A stretch of DNA of 64,000 nucleotides, taken from an uncultured Clostridia bacterium (lineage in GTDB: Bacteria; Bacillota; Clostridia; Oscillospirales; Acutalibacteraceae). The position numbers and the translations under genes are program-made. Each line of letters opens with the position of its first letter. The first letter of the stretch is position 1. Of this stretch, positions 39,710 through 48,507 are shown in pieces. The notes under the pieces are model-generated. The model was not told the DNA's origin, made no database searches, and was given only the letters and a program-made list of their open reading frames with translations. The stretch is taken from the NCBI GenBank assembly GCA_947165155.1, contig CAMUZI010000002.1:1-64000 (forward strand), in the 5' to 3' direction.

Positions 39710-40189
39710 TTGAAATCATAAGGCACACCGATGATAAACGTTGGAATTGTATTATCTATGTGCTATAGAAAAGAATTGTGTGCAGAAGATTGTATACTAA
39801 AAATTTCGATTTAAGTTAGGGGTGAGACTATGAAACGGAAACAAAATATAAAAAAAGAATCGAAAATAATTGAAATCACAAGATACACCGGTGATAAACG
39901 TTGGAATTGTATTATCTATGTGCTATAGAAAAGAATTGTGTGCAGAAGATTGTATACTAAAAATTTCGATTTAAGTTAGGGGTGAGACTATGAAACGGAA
40001 ACAAAATATAAAAAAAGAATCGAAAATAATTGAAATCACAAGATACACCGGTGATAAACGTTGGAATTGTATTATCTATGTGCTATAGAAAAGAATTGTG
40101 TGCAGAAGATTGTATACTAAAAATTTCGATTTAAGTCAGGGGTGAGACTATGAAACGTAAGCAAAATATAAAAAAAGAATCGAAAATAA
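39710..40189 (+). repeat. Three tandem 160-bp units duplicating the leader and 5' coding end of the parC/gyrA-like gene
   Basis: ttggaattgtattatctatgtgctatag at 39741, 39901, 40061; ATGAAACGG(A/T)A at 39830, 39990 and true start 40150. Confidence 0.95.
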
Positions 40190-42282
40190 GTGGAATTATC
40201 AAACATGCAGGAGAAGAACGCCGGGAATATATTACATCTGTTATAGAGAAAAATTATATGCCCTATGCTATGAGTGTCATAATGTCAAGGGCTATTCCAG
40301 AAATTGATGGATTTAAACCCTCACAGAGAAAGCTTCTTTACACAATGTATAAAATGGGTCTTCTTAACTCCGATAGAACTAAATCGGCAAACATAGTGGG
40401 GCAAACTATGAAGTTGAACCCCCATGGAGACTCTGCAATATACGACACTATGGCGAGAATGAGCAGAGGATATGGTGCACTTCTCTATCCTTATGTCGAC
40501 TCAAAAGGAAACTTTGGAAAATTTTATTCACGTGATATGTCAAAAGCGGCATCTCGGTATACAGAGGCACGATTAGAAAATATATGCACCGAATTATTTA
40601 AAGATATAGAGAAAGATACAGTAGACTTTGTATTTAACTATGATAACACCATTTTAGAGCCTACATTGTTACCTTCGTCTTACCCTTCGATTTTGGTAAA
40701 TTCAATCTCTGGAATCGCTGTTGGAATGGCAAGTTCTATATGTCCGTTTAATTTAAAAGAAATTTGTAAGACTACAATAAAACTCATAAAGAATCCGAAT
40801 CATAATATTCTTTCTACTCTAATTGCTCCTGATTTCCCTGGTGGAGCCGAAATTTTATACGATGAAAATAAAATTAAAGAAATATACAAAACAGGACGTG
40901 GTTCAATCAAGCTTAGAGGGAAATATTCATACGATAAAAAACTCAACTGCATAGATATAACTAATATTCCGTTTTCTACTACGGGAGAGGTGATAATTGA
41001 AAAAATTGCAGAGCTTATTAAGCAGAATAAAATAACTGAAGTCTCAGACATAAGAGACGAAACTGGTCTTGATGGATTTAAAATTACGATTGATTTAAAA
41101 AGAGGCGCAAATATAGATAAGTTAATTGCAAAACTTTTTAAATTTACGTCTCTTCAAGATAGCTTTAGTTGTAATTTTAATATTTTAGTAAACAGTACAC
41201 CAAAGGTTATGTCTGTAAAGGAAATTTTACTAGAGTGGATAACGTTCAGATCTAAAGTTGTGAAGCGAAGAACCTATTTTGATCTTGATAAGAAAAAGAG
41301 TAAAATGCATCTTCTTTTGGGACTTCAGAAAATATTGTTAGACATCGATAAAGTAATAAAAATCATAAGAGAAACAAAAGAAGAAACGTTAGTTATTCCG
41401 AATCTTATGAGTGGCTTTAAAATTGATAAAGTTCAAGCAGAGTTTATATCTGATATTAAACTAAGAAATCTAAATAAAGAATACATATTAAATAAAACTG
41501 AAGAGGTAAAGAGCCTAAAAAATGAAATTGATAACCTAGAAAAAATCGTCAGAGATGAAAATGAAGTAAAAAATATAATATGTTCTGAACTTGAAGAAAT
41601 CTCTAAAAAGTACGGAAAAGATCGTATTTGTCCAATAGTAGAAAAAGATGAAATAGAAGAGTTTGAAATATCAGAAGAGGAAATTCCTGATTATCCCGTA
41701 ACGATATTTTTCACAAAAGAGGGATATATTAAAAAAATCACACCTCAGTCTCTTAGAATGTGCAGTGAACATAAACTAAAAAACGGAGATGAAATCTCAC
41801 AAACAATTCAGTCGTCAAATAATAGTGACCTTATTTTCTTTACTAGCTTAGGAAATGTTTATAAATCTAAAGTAAATATATTCGATGACACAAAAGCGAG
41901 CGCAATGGGAGAATTTGCATGTGCAAAATTCGGAGGAGAAGATGATGAGAAATTTTTATACGTCATATCGACAAAAAACTACAAGGGATTCGTGTTGTTC
42001 TTCTTCACCGACGGACGCGTTGCGAAAGTCAAATTGAATTGCTACTACACAAAATTAAATAGAAAAAAACTAATAAACGCATATAACAAAAAATTGGAGT
42101 TATTATCTATATTTTACATAGAAAAAGATACGCAATTTGATATGTATTCATCTTCAGGAAAAAAATTCAGACTAAATACCTCAGTTTTATCTGCAAAATC
42201 TACTAGAGACACTCAAGGAGTAATCGTAATGAAACAGAGAGGATTCTTTAAAATAAACGATATCAGACTAGCAAATGATTAA
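40150..42282 (+). CDS. Type IIA topoisomerase subunit A (ParC/GyrA-like)
   Basis: NYMPYAMSVIMSRAIPEIDGFKPSQRKLLYTMYKMGLL...NPHGDSAIYDTMARMSR...AASRYTEARL. Confidence 0.93.
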   Translation: MKRKQNIKKESKISGIIKHAGEERREYITSVIEKNYMPYAMSVIMSRAIPEIDGFKPSQRKLLYTMYKMGLLNSDRTKSANIVGQTMKLNPHGDSAIYDTMARMSRGYGALLYPYVDSKGNFGKFYSRDMSKAASRYTEARLENICTELFKDIEKDTVDFVFNYDNTILEPTLLPSSYPSILVNSISGIAVGMASSICPFNLKEICKTTIKLIKNPNHNILSTLIAPDFPGGAEILYDENKIKEIYKTGRGSIKLRGKYSYDKKLNCIDITNIPFSTTGEVIIEKIAELIKQNKITEVSDIRDETGLDGFKITIDLKRGANIDKLIAKLFKFTSLQDSFSCNFNILVNSTPKVMSVKEILLEWITFRSKVVKRRTYFDLDKKKSKMHLLLGLQKILLDIDKVIKIIRETKEETLVIPNLMSGFKIDKVQAEFISDIKLRNLNKEYILNKTEEVKSLKNEIDNLEKIVRDENEVKNIICSELEEISKKYGKDRICPIVEKDEIEEFEISEEEIPDYPVTIFFTKEGYIKKITPQSLRMCSEHKLKNGDEISQTIQSSNNSDLIFFTSLGNVYKSKVNIFDDTKASAMGEFACAKFGGEDDEKFLYVISTKNYKGFVLFFFTDGRVAKVKLNCYYTKLNRKKLINAYNKKLELLSIFYIEKDTQFDMYSSSGKKFRLNTSVLSAKSTRDTQGVIVMKQRGFFKINDIRLAND

Positions 42283-42302
42283 CTTAGAAAAAATCCCCCT
42301 GG

Positions 42303-42446
42303 GCAATGCTAAAAGTGAATAGAAACCTTGAAAATATCACTCTAAAAACGAAAGAATAAAGTTTACTTACCACCACTTTATTCTTGTTTTTTTTAACTAG
42401 TGTACTTGAATTATTTTGCTTTACCTATCCATTTTCAGCGATGCCC
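42303..42446. mobile_element. MITE copy
   Basis: gcaatgctaaaagtgaatagaaacc...cctatccattttcagcgatgcc. Confidence 0.88.
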
Positions 42447-42567
42447 CCTCCCTACTTAACAAAATATCATATAAATTTATCTATTCTTGCGCTTAGTATT
42501 CTTCAATAACAAATTTATTTTGAAAATTCTATCAAATGAATGTTATTAAAATTAGTCAATAGTTGAT

Positions 42568-43362
42568 TTATAAGAAAAACTCTCCAGAAAAGACTTTTGT
42601 TGCACTTCCCGTCATGTAGATTTTTCCATCTTCATAATCAATAGACATACTTCCGCCTAGCAAATTCACTTTGACATGGTTATCACATAAATTTTCTCGA
42701 ACTGTGCAAAATGCAGAGGCACATGCACCAGAACCACAAGACAAGGTTTCACCACTTCCTCTTTCGCAAACTCTCATGTCAATTTCTGAACGAGAGACTA
42801 TTTTTATGAATTCAACGTTTACCCCCTCTTTTTTGAATTCATCGATATTTTGAATTTTACTTCCAATATGTTCGACTTTTAAATTAGAAATAGAGTCGCA
42901 AACTATTACAAAGTGAGGATTCCCCACTGAAATATATGTTCCTCTTGTGTATAAAAAATCACTCACTGAAAAATTCAACATTCCAAGGTATTCTGGTTTT
43001 CCCATATCTACTTGAACTTGTGACTCTTTTTCTGAGGTTGAGATCATTTTCAAATGTTTCACTCCCGCAAGAGTTTCAATGCTCAAAAATTCTTTTTTTA
43101 TATTTTTTTCATCGAATAAAAACTTTGCAACACATCTAAGACCATTCCCACATATTTTAGCTTCTGAACCGTCTGCATTAAATATTCTCATTTTAGCGTC
43201 TGCCACTTTAGAGGGCGAAACTAAAATAAGACCATCTGAACCGATTCCAAAATGATATTTAGAAACCTCAATTGAAATCTCAGAGGGATTTTCTATATTT
43301 CGATCAAAACAATCAACATAAACGTAGTCATTTCCGCAAGCTTGATATTTTATAAATTTCAT
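42568..43362 (-). CDS. dapF: Diaminopimelate epimerase
   Basis: MKFIKYQACGNDYVYVDCF...NADGSEAKICGNGLRC...RGSGETLSCGSGACAS. Confidence 0.96.
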   Translation of the reverse strand: MKFIKYQACGNDYVYVDCFDRNIENPSEISIEVSKYHFGIGSDGLILVSPSKVADAKMRIFNADGSEAKICGNGLRCVAKFLFDEKNIKKEFLSIETLAGVKHLKMISTSEKESQVQVDMGKPEYLGMLNFSVSDFLYTRGTYISVGNPHFVIVCDSISNLKVEHIGSKIQNIDEFKKEGVNVEFIKIVSRSEIDMRVCERGSGETLSCGSGACASAFCTVRENLCDNHVKVNLLGGSMSIDYEDGKIYMTGSATKVFSGEFFL

Positions 43363-43372
43363 AGACATTCCT

Positions 43373-44287
43373 TTAATTATCATTCTCTCTAGTATTTGTA
43401 TCACCATCTAGTAATTTAGTCGATTTGACTAACCTTGTAAACTTATCAACAAAGAGCATGCAAAATTTTTCTAGACTCTTTTCATGAATAATACATTTAA
43501 AAAAGCATACATCTAGAATTACAAAAAATATTTGAAAGCAAAAAATTAGATGATTAAATCTAAATTTATGGTAAACTCCCTTTGAACAAAGGAAATCTCT
43601 TATGAATTCCGAAGCGTAAATAGAATTATTCATAATTTCTTCGTTTGTTTTCCAGGTTAGACTACTCGAATTCTTAGAGTAGTTATATAAAACCTCCTGA
43701 GTTATTCGAATTTTTTTAGAATTAAATAAAAGTTGCACACACATTATTTTATCTTCATAACACGATATATTTGGTATAAAATTATCATTAAACAGTTCTC
43801 TTTTAAACATTTTGTTAAAAAGGAATGCTTTGATCGATATATCAGAGATTAAACATTTAAGTATTTCTTTACTTTCAAATTTTCCTGCTCTGTGAAATAA
43901 GAAGTTTTTTGTACAAAAAGCTTTTCCATATGAAACTCTGTAATTACACATCGAAACATCTACATCTTTTACGTTCTCGTGTAAGATTTTCAAAAAATCT
44001 ACTTCTAGAAAATCATCGCTATCTACGAACGATATATACTTACCTCGAGCCCTTTTTATTCCAAACGCTCTAGCCCCTGAGACTCCAACATGAGAGATAC
44101 TAAACAAATTCCAATTTTCGTTTCTGCTGCAAAACTCATCGCACACTAGTTTCGTATCATCACTTGAGCCATCATCAACTATTATCAATTCAAAACTTTT
44201 AAAACTTTGAGATTCTAACGTTTTTAAGATCCTAAAAACAACCTTTTCCCTATTGTAAATTGGTAGAACTACGCTTACCTCTATCAT
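43373..44287 (-). CDS. Family 2 glycosyltransferase
   Basis: MIEVSVVLPIYNREKVVFRILKTLESQSFKSFELIIVDDGSSDDT...ISFVDSDDF. Confidence 0.93.
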   Translation of the reverse strand: MIEVSVVLPIYNREKVVFRILKTLESQSFKSFELIIVDDGSSDDTKLVCDEFCSRNENWNLFSISHVGVSGARAFGIKRARGKYISFVDSDDFLEVDFLKILHENVKDVDVSMCNYRVSYGKAFCTKNFLFHRAGKFESKEILKCLISDISIKAFLFNKMFKRELFNDNFIPNISCYEDKIMCVQLLFNSKKIRITQEVLYNYSKNSSSLTWKTNEEIMNNSIYASEFIRDFLCSKGVYHKFRFNHLIFCFQIFFVILDVCFFKCIIHEKSLEKFCMLFVDKFTRLVKSTKLLDGDTNTRENDN

Positions 44288-44338
44288 AGGCACATTATAA
44301 AACAAACAATAGATTACGTCAATAAATTATTACGGTTA

Positions 44339-44483
44339 GGTATTGCTAAAAACAGATAAATGGAGCAAAATAATCCGAGTACACCAGCTAAAAGACGACA
44401 GGAATAAGGTGGTAAGCAAACTTTATTCTTTCGTTTTTAGAATGATATTTCTAAGGTTTCTATCCACTTTTAGCAGTACCTTC
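44339..44483. mobile_element. MITE copy
   Basis: ggtattgctaaaaacagataaatgg...tttctatccacttttagcagtacc. Confidence 0.88.
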
Positions 44484-44590
44484 CGCACACATATTCTTGA
44501 CATTTTTTCTCGTTTCTTGTATAATCACATACAGTTGTGTTTCTGGTTTTTGTTTTTTGTTTTTATTTAAACTTGAAGGGGAGATGTTCT

Positions 44591-45916
44591 ATGAGTAATG
44601 TTGTAAGTTTTAAGAAGAAATTATTGGCTAGCCTATGTGCGTTTGCTTCTGGCGTTGGTGGTGCGAGTGCAGTTATGCCAAGTGTACCCGCTGGGCCGGA
44701 TGATGTGCTATTAGCACCACTTACTAGGGGTTATGATCCGTACAAGAGCGTTTTTAAGCTTCAATTAGATAATAATGAAAAATCGCTGCTTGATGCCATT
44801 AAGAAGTTAGCGAATTATGGGGGTCAATCATACGCTTACGGTTATTTTTCTTTTATATTCAATCTGTCTACAAAATTTCAGAGTATAGCACGAGATATGA
44901 GCTTGGGTGTCAGGTTTGGTGGCGATCGTGTTACTTTTGCTATTTGGATGCGGACGAGTAAAGCATCGACGAATAATGAAGTTATTTTAAAGTTTAGTGT
45001 CGACACTGCTTATATTGCAAAGAAGTTAAGTGAGAGAGCGCAGAGCAATGCTGATGGTAATATAAAGCTTAGTGTTTCAGAATCGGGTTACCCATCGGTA
45101 AACGATTCTGAGGTACGAAGTAGTAATGATTTTTTAACTAAAGGCGGTAATGTTTTAAAGTGTATGATAATGAATATTTTGTTTAACGATATTTTGGGGT
45201 TTGATTTCAAATTTTATAGTGATCAAAGTAATGCTGAGTATAATCCTGAATCCGCATTAGGGAATGACAATCATCCTGACATTAAGGGATGCTGGGAATA
45301 TTTCATCGAAAAAGAACTTATCCCGTTAATTGATGGTGTTAATGTTGATGGAGAGTTTGATGAGGGTGCCGCGCTTGCGACAAGGGCGGAGAATGATGAT
45401 GGGTTTGGAGTTGATAGGAATGGAATTTTTAACAAATTCTTTGGTGATGGTTCAAAATTTAAGACACGTAATAATGTTGAAGGTTCTCCTGGCTCGGATT
45501 ATTATCGTAGTGTATATGGTGTGCTTAATCCAGCTCCAGCAACAACGCCCCCTGCTCAGGTTAAGCTTCAGATGTCCACGAAGGCGAAGGTAGGAATGTG
45601 GATTCTTGGGATGTCGAACATTGGAGCTGTGTCCACAGCTGCGTACCTCGCCAAAAAGCATTTGGTGGATAGTCCGAAAATGCAGGCGGATTATGAGATG
45701 CAACTTGAAGATAAGGATAGAGTGATAAAATCAAATGCTAAGAAGGCTGATAATTGGGATAGAGTTGTTAGGATTTCACGTAAATCGAGCGTAGCTAGGG
45801 ATCTTATTGGTAGAGTGAAGAAACGGTCTGGTACCGGTGCCGAAGAGGTGAAACAGAAAAGAAGTAGAAGTGTCAAAAATGTTCCTCGAATAGTTAGTGA
45901 TCCTAACAAAAGTTGA
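44591..45916 (+). CDS. Secreted hypothetical protein with C-terminal TM and basic tail
   Basis: MSNVVSFKKKLLASLCAFASGVGGASAV...VGMWILGMSNIGAVSTAAYLAKKH...; RBS gggg(a)ag. Confidence 0.75.
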   Translation: MSNVVSFKKKLLASLCAFASGVGGASAVMPSVPAGPDDVLLAPLTRGYDPYKSVFKLQLDNNEKSLLDAIKKLANYGGQSYAYGYFSFIFNLSTKFQSIARDMSLGVRFGGDRVTFAIWMRTSKASTNNEVILKFSVDTAYIAKKLSERAQSNADGNIKLSVSESGYPSVNDSEVRSSNDFLTKGGNVLKCMIMNILFNDILGFDFKFYSDQSNAEYNPESALGNDNHPDIKGCWEYFIEKELIPLIDGVNVDGEFDEGAALATRAENDDGFGVDRNGIFNKFFGDGSKFKTRNNVEGSPGSDYYRSVYGVLNPAPATTPPAQVKLQMSTKAKVGMWILGMSNIGAVSTAAYLAKKHLVDSPKMQADYEMQLEDKDRVIKSNAKKADNWDRVVRISRKSSVARDLIGRVKKRSGTGAEEVKQKRSRSVKNVPRIVSDPNKS

Positions 45917-46004
45917 TTTTCTATTTACGTGGTTTGGATTTGTGGTGATATCAAGATATTGTGTTCTTGATGTGAGTTATGTTTAACTATTGCATTACTA
46001 AAAG

Positions 46005-46283
46005 TGCATAGAAGAGAAATAGTCACGGTACGAAAACAATAAGAGGTAGTAAACTTAAATTTTTAGACAAGCAATAAGTTTTGCGAGAAAAGCGTGCAAG
46101 ATAATGGTGAAGAAGGGCATGGTGTTGTTAAAAGTAAGTAGATAACGTAAAATACAAAGCATGATAGAAGAGAGAAAATGTACAATAAAGTGCGGACGAA
46201 AAGAAAAAGTGAAAAATGGACTTATTGAGGGGAAAGTAAAAGTATAAATGTAAAGATTGTGGATGTAGCTATACTGGCGGTCC
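46005..46283. mobile_element. Decayed IS1-type fragments, two orientations
   Basis: Reverse 3' end (ttactaaaagtgcatagaagagaaatagtcacgg...) then forward 5' end (gttgttaaaagtaagtagataacgtaaaatac...). Confidence 0.7.
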
Positions 46284-46862
46284 GCTTTATATGTAAAACT
46301 ACAATAAGGTAAAAATACCGCTAACAGTCAACCGAAAAGCAATGTTTCTATTCAATTTTCAAGGTACAAACCTTTTCATTTAAGGGATTTACTAGATTAC
46401 AAGAAAATTTTTTTTTAAATTCTTCAATTTACTGTTGACAAAAAATATTCGAAGTGATGTAGTACTGGTTATAGGGCCCCCACAGAGCTGTTTGAAGCTC
46501 GTTATTGACTTTTGTTTTACTTGGTGGTTGCTCTGTTTGACTCCTGATTTTATTCAAAGTTTTGTGAAATTTTTTTAGGGGGGTTGTTGTTGTCCCCAAA
46601 CAGTCACATTGAGGTTGGTTATAAAACAGCAAAAATAAAAAGTCAACGGTATGACGTTGAAAATAATGAAAAAAATCTAAAGAATTCTGTCTTTTTGGCA
46701 TTTATGACAATAATTTACAAAAAACACACTCTTTTATGTTGGTTAGAGTGTGCTTTGATTTTAAGTCTTATACATAAAATTTATCAATACTAATATCCAA
46801 GATTGAAAACGACCCAAAAATCGACTAAAAAGGGCGGTTGGTCCATTTTCCTCATTGAGGAG

Positions 46863-46937
46863 ATGATGAGTGTGAGTGAAAATCTGGTTTTATTATTTTT
46901 GACATTAATAATACTTTATTTGATCACAAAAAAATAA
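46863..46937 (+). CDS. Putative type-I (TxpA/holin-like) toxin
   Basis: gaggag RBS; MMSVSENLVLLFLTLIILYLITKK*; flanked by GCGGTTGGTCC / GGACCAACCGC. Confidence 0.75.
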   Translation: MMSVSENLVLLFLTLIILYLITKK

Positions 46938-47064
46938 CCGCTACTCGCAGAGAAAGTAAGCGATTATAATCTACTATAATCTACTTTTTTTCTAAATAGG
47001 ACCAACCGCTAAAAGCAGATCCCTTGTCATTATTATGCATATAAACGATAAAAAATCAAGGGTT

Positions 47065-47478
47065 TTATATTCGTTCATATATGTGTAAATTTATAAGTTT
47101 TTTATCCATTTCAGATATTCCAGATGACAATAAAGCTGATCTGTTGAATTTATTAGTTAGAATACTTTTTGGTAATTCCATTGATCTTAAATACCTTAGT
47201 ATTTTCTTTATTGTAAAATCGTATATCTTGTTGACAATGTAATCATACCCACAATATCTAACCCTTTCAGTAATAACAACATCTTGTTGATTGTGCATAC
47301 CCACATATATGTCGTATACTGATGCTTCGTTTTTGTTCAAATCCAAAATATAACGAATTTGCCCAGAATATATTTCTATCTCTATGCATCTACTTAAACT
47401 CCAAGTAGTTACCAATAAACAAATAATCATTGATATTCGAGACATACAATATTTTATACAAATCATTTCTAACCTCAT
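47065..47478 (-). CDS. Conserved hypothetical protein in inverted repeat
   Basis: Paralogue of ORF 744-1205. Confidence 0.5.
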   Translation of the reverse strand: MRLEMICIKYCMSRISMIICLLVTTWSLSRCIEIEIYSGQIRYILDLNKNEASVYDIYVGMHNQQDVVITERVRYCGYDYIVNKIYDFTIKKILRYLRSMELPKSILTNKFNRSALLSSGISEMDKKLINLHIYERI

Positions 47479-47632
47479 TTTTGAAAATCATAAAAAATAA
47501 CTGCCTCTGAGATACAGAGAACAGTTAAATGCTGTTGCTGTACTCATTTGAAAACAGTTGTTAAGTCAATATAATAATTCTGCACGACGTCCAGGCGGTT
47601 AGTCACTCTCCTTTGAAAAGGAGGTGATAACT

Positions 47633-47719
47633 ATGAATCTGAATGATATTTGTGTTATATCTCAGATCATTATTAACTCTTTATTGATAATTAAAATCAT
47701 AAAAGAATTAAAAAAATAA
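47633..47719 (+). CDS. Putative type-I (TxpA/holin-like) toxin
   Basis: aaaggaggtg RBS; MNLNDICVISQIIINSLLIIKIIKELKK*; flanked by GCGGTTAGTC / GACTAACCGC; promoter TTGAAA-16-TATAAT upstream. Confidence 0.75.
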   Translation: MNLNDICVISQIIINSLLIIKIIKELKK

Positions 47720-47825
47720 CCGCTTCTAAGTTGGAGAAACGGTTAATAAATTAATTGTCATCTAACAACGGACTAACCGCAGTTGCGGTGTCGTGCTATT
47801 ATTATGCGCATAAATAATGAAAAAG

Positions 47826-48041
47826 TCAAGACTGTATATCTTCATAAGTTTTCTTTTTAGACCAAACATTCAGTCCTCGTATTGCTATTATAAAATAGAT
47901 AGCAAAAAGCAGAGCTTGAGCATATTCACCTATAGCATAAAATCTGATCGACATATAAAGATTTGAGATTATCCAAAAGATAAATCCATATTTGTTCCCA
48001 ATCGAGTTTAAAATGCTTCCAATAAGTGCAATGCCAGACAT
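47826..48041 (-). CDS. Small membrane protein, PnuC-like fragment/phage-type
   Basis: MSGIALIGSILNSIGNKYGFIFWIISNLYMSIRFYAIGEYAQALLFAIYFIIAIRGLNVWSKKK; a truncated copy of its 5' end occurs at ~35770-35865. Confidence 0.55.
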   Translation of the reverse strand: MSGIALIGSILNSIGNKYGFIFWIISNLYMSIRFYAIGEYAQALLFAIYFIIAIRGLNVWSKKKTYEDIQS

Positions 48042-48507
48042 AATCTAAGGTAAAATAGTCAAAATCATATATTTTCTTCTTTATATTTATTTTTAATTTT
48101 CTTTATTTCTTCATCAGACATCTTCGAAATCATACGCTCAAGAATTTCCTTTATTTGCTCGAAATAATCCGATATATTTTTGCAATCATTCGTTGATTCT
48201 TCATAAAGCATATAAATTGTCACATCCTATTATTTCTTTGAATTTGTTGTAAAACTCAATGACCTTCTCTCTTTTATTTTTAATTTTCATAAACAATGTC
48301 TTGTAAGGTTTATCAGGGATTCGAGTTTCAATGATAAGTTCATCTTCATAAGGCTGAGAAACATAGATTTTTACTATGTTTTTTTTCCTTTGATAACAAA
48401 TTTTCCCTTTCGGCTTTTTTGAGTCCGAATGCGAATGATGGATTTAAAATTTATTATTGCAATGATTGGCATAATCAGTCTTGGACTGTTATCTTAAATG
48501 ATAACTT

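Larger units (their letters stand above)
46283..47615. repeat. Right arm of ~1.3-kb inverted repeat (partner ~653..1987)
   Basis: See left arm. Confidence 0.9.

Noticed and set aside
48065-48211. 48-aa ORF MLYEESTNDCKNISDYFEQIKEILERMISKMSDEEIKKIKNKYKEENI (minus)
   Set aside because: Possible small phage-type gene, but no homology or conservation evidence available.
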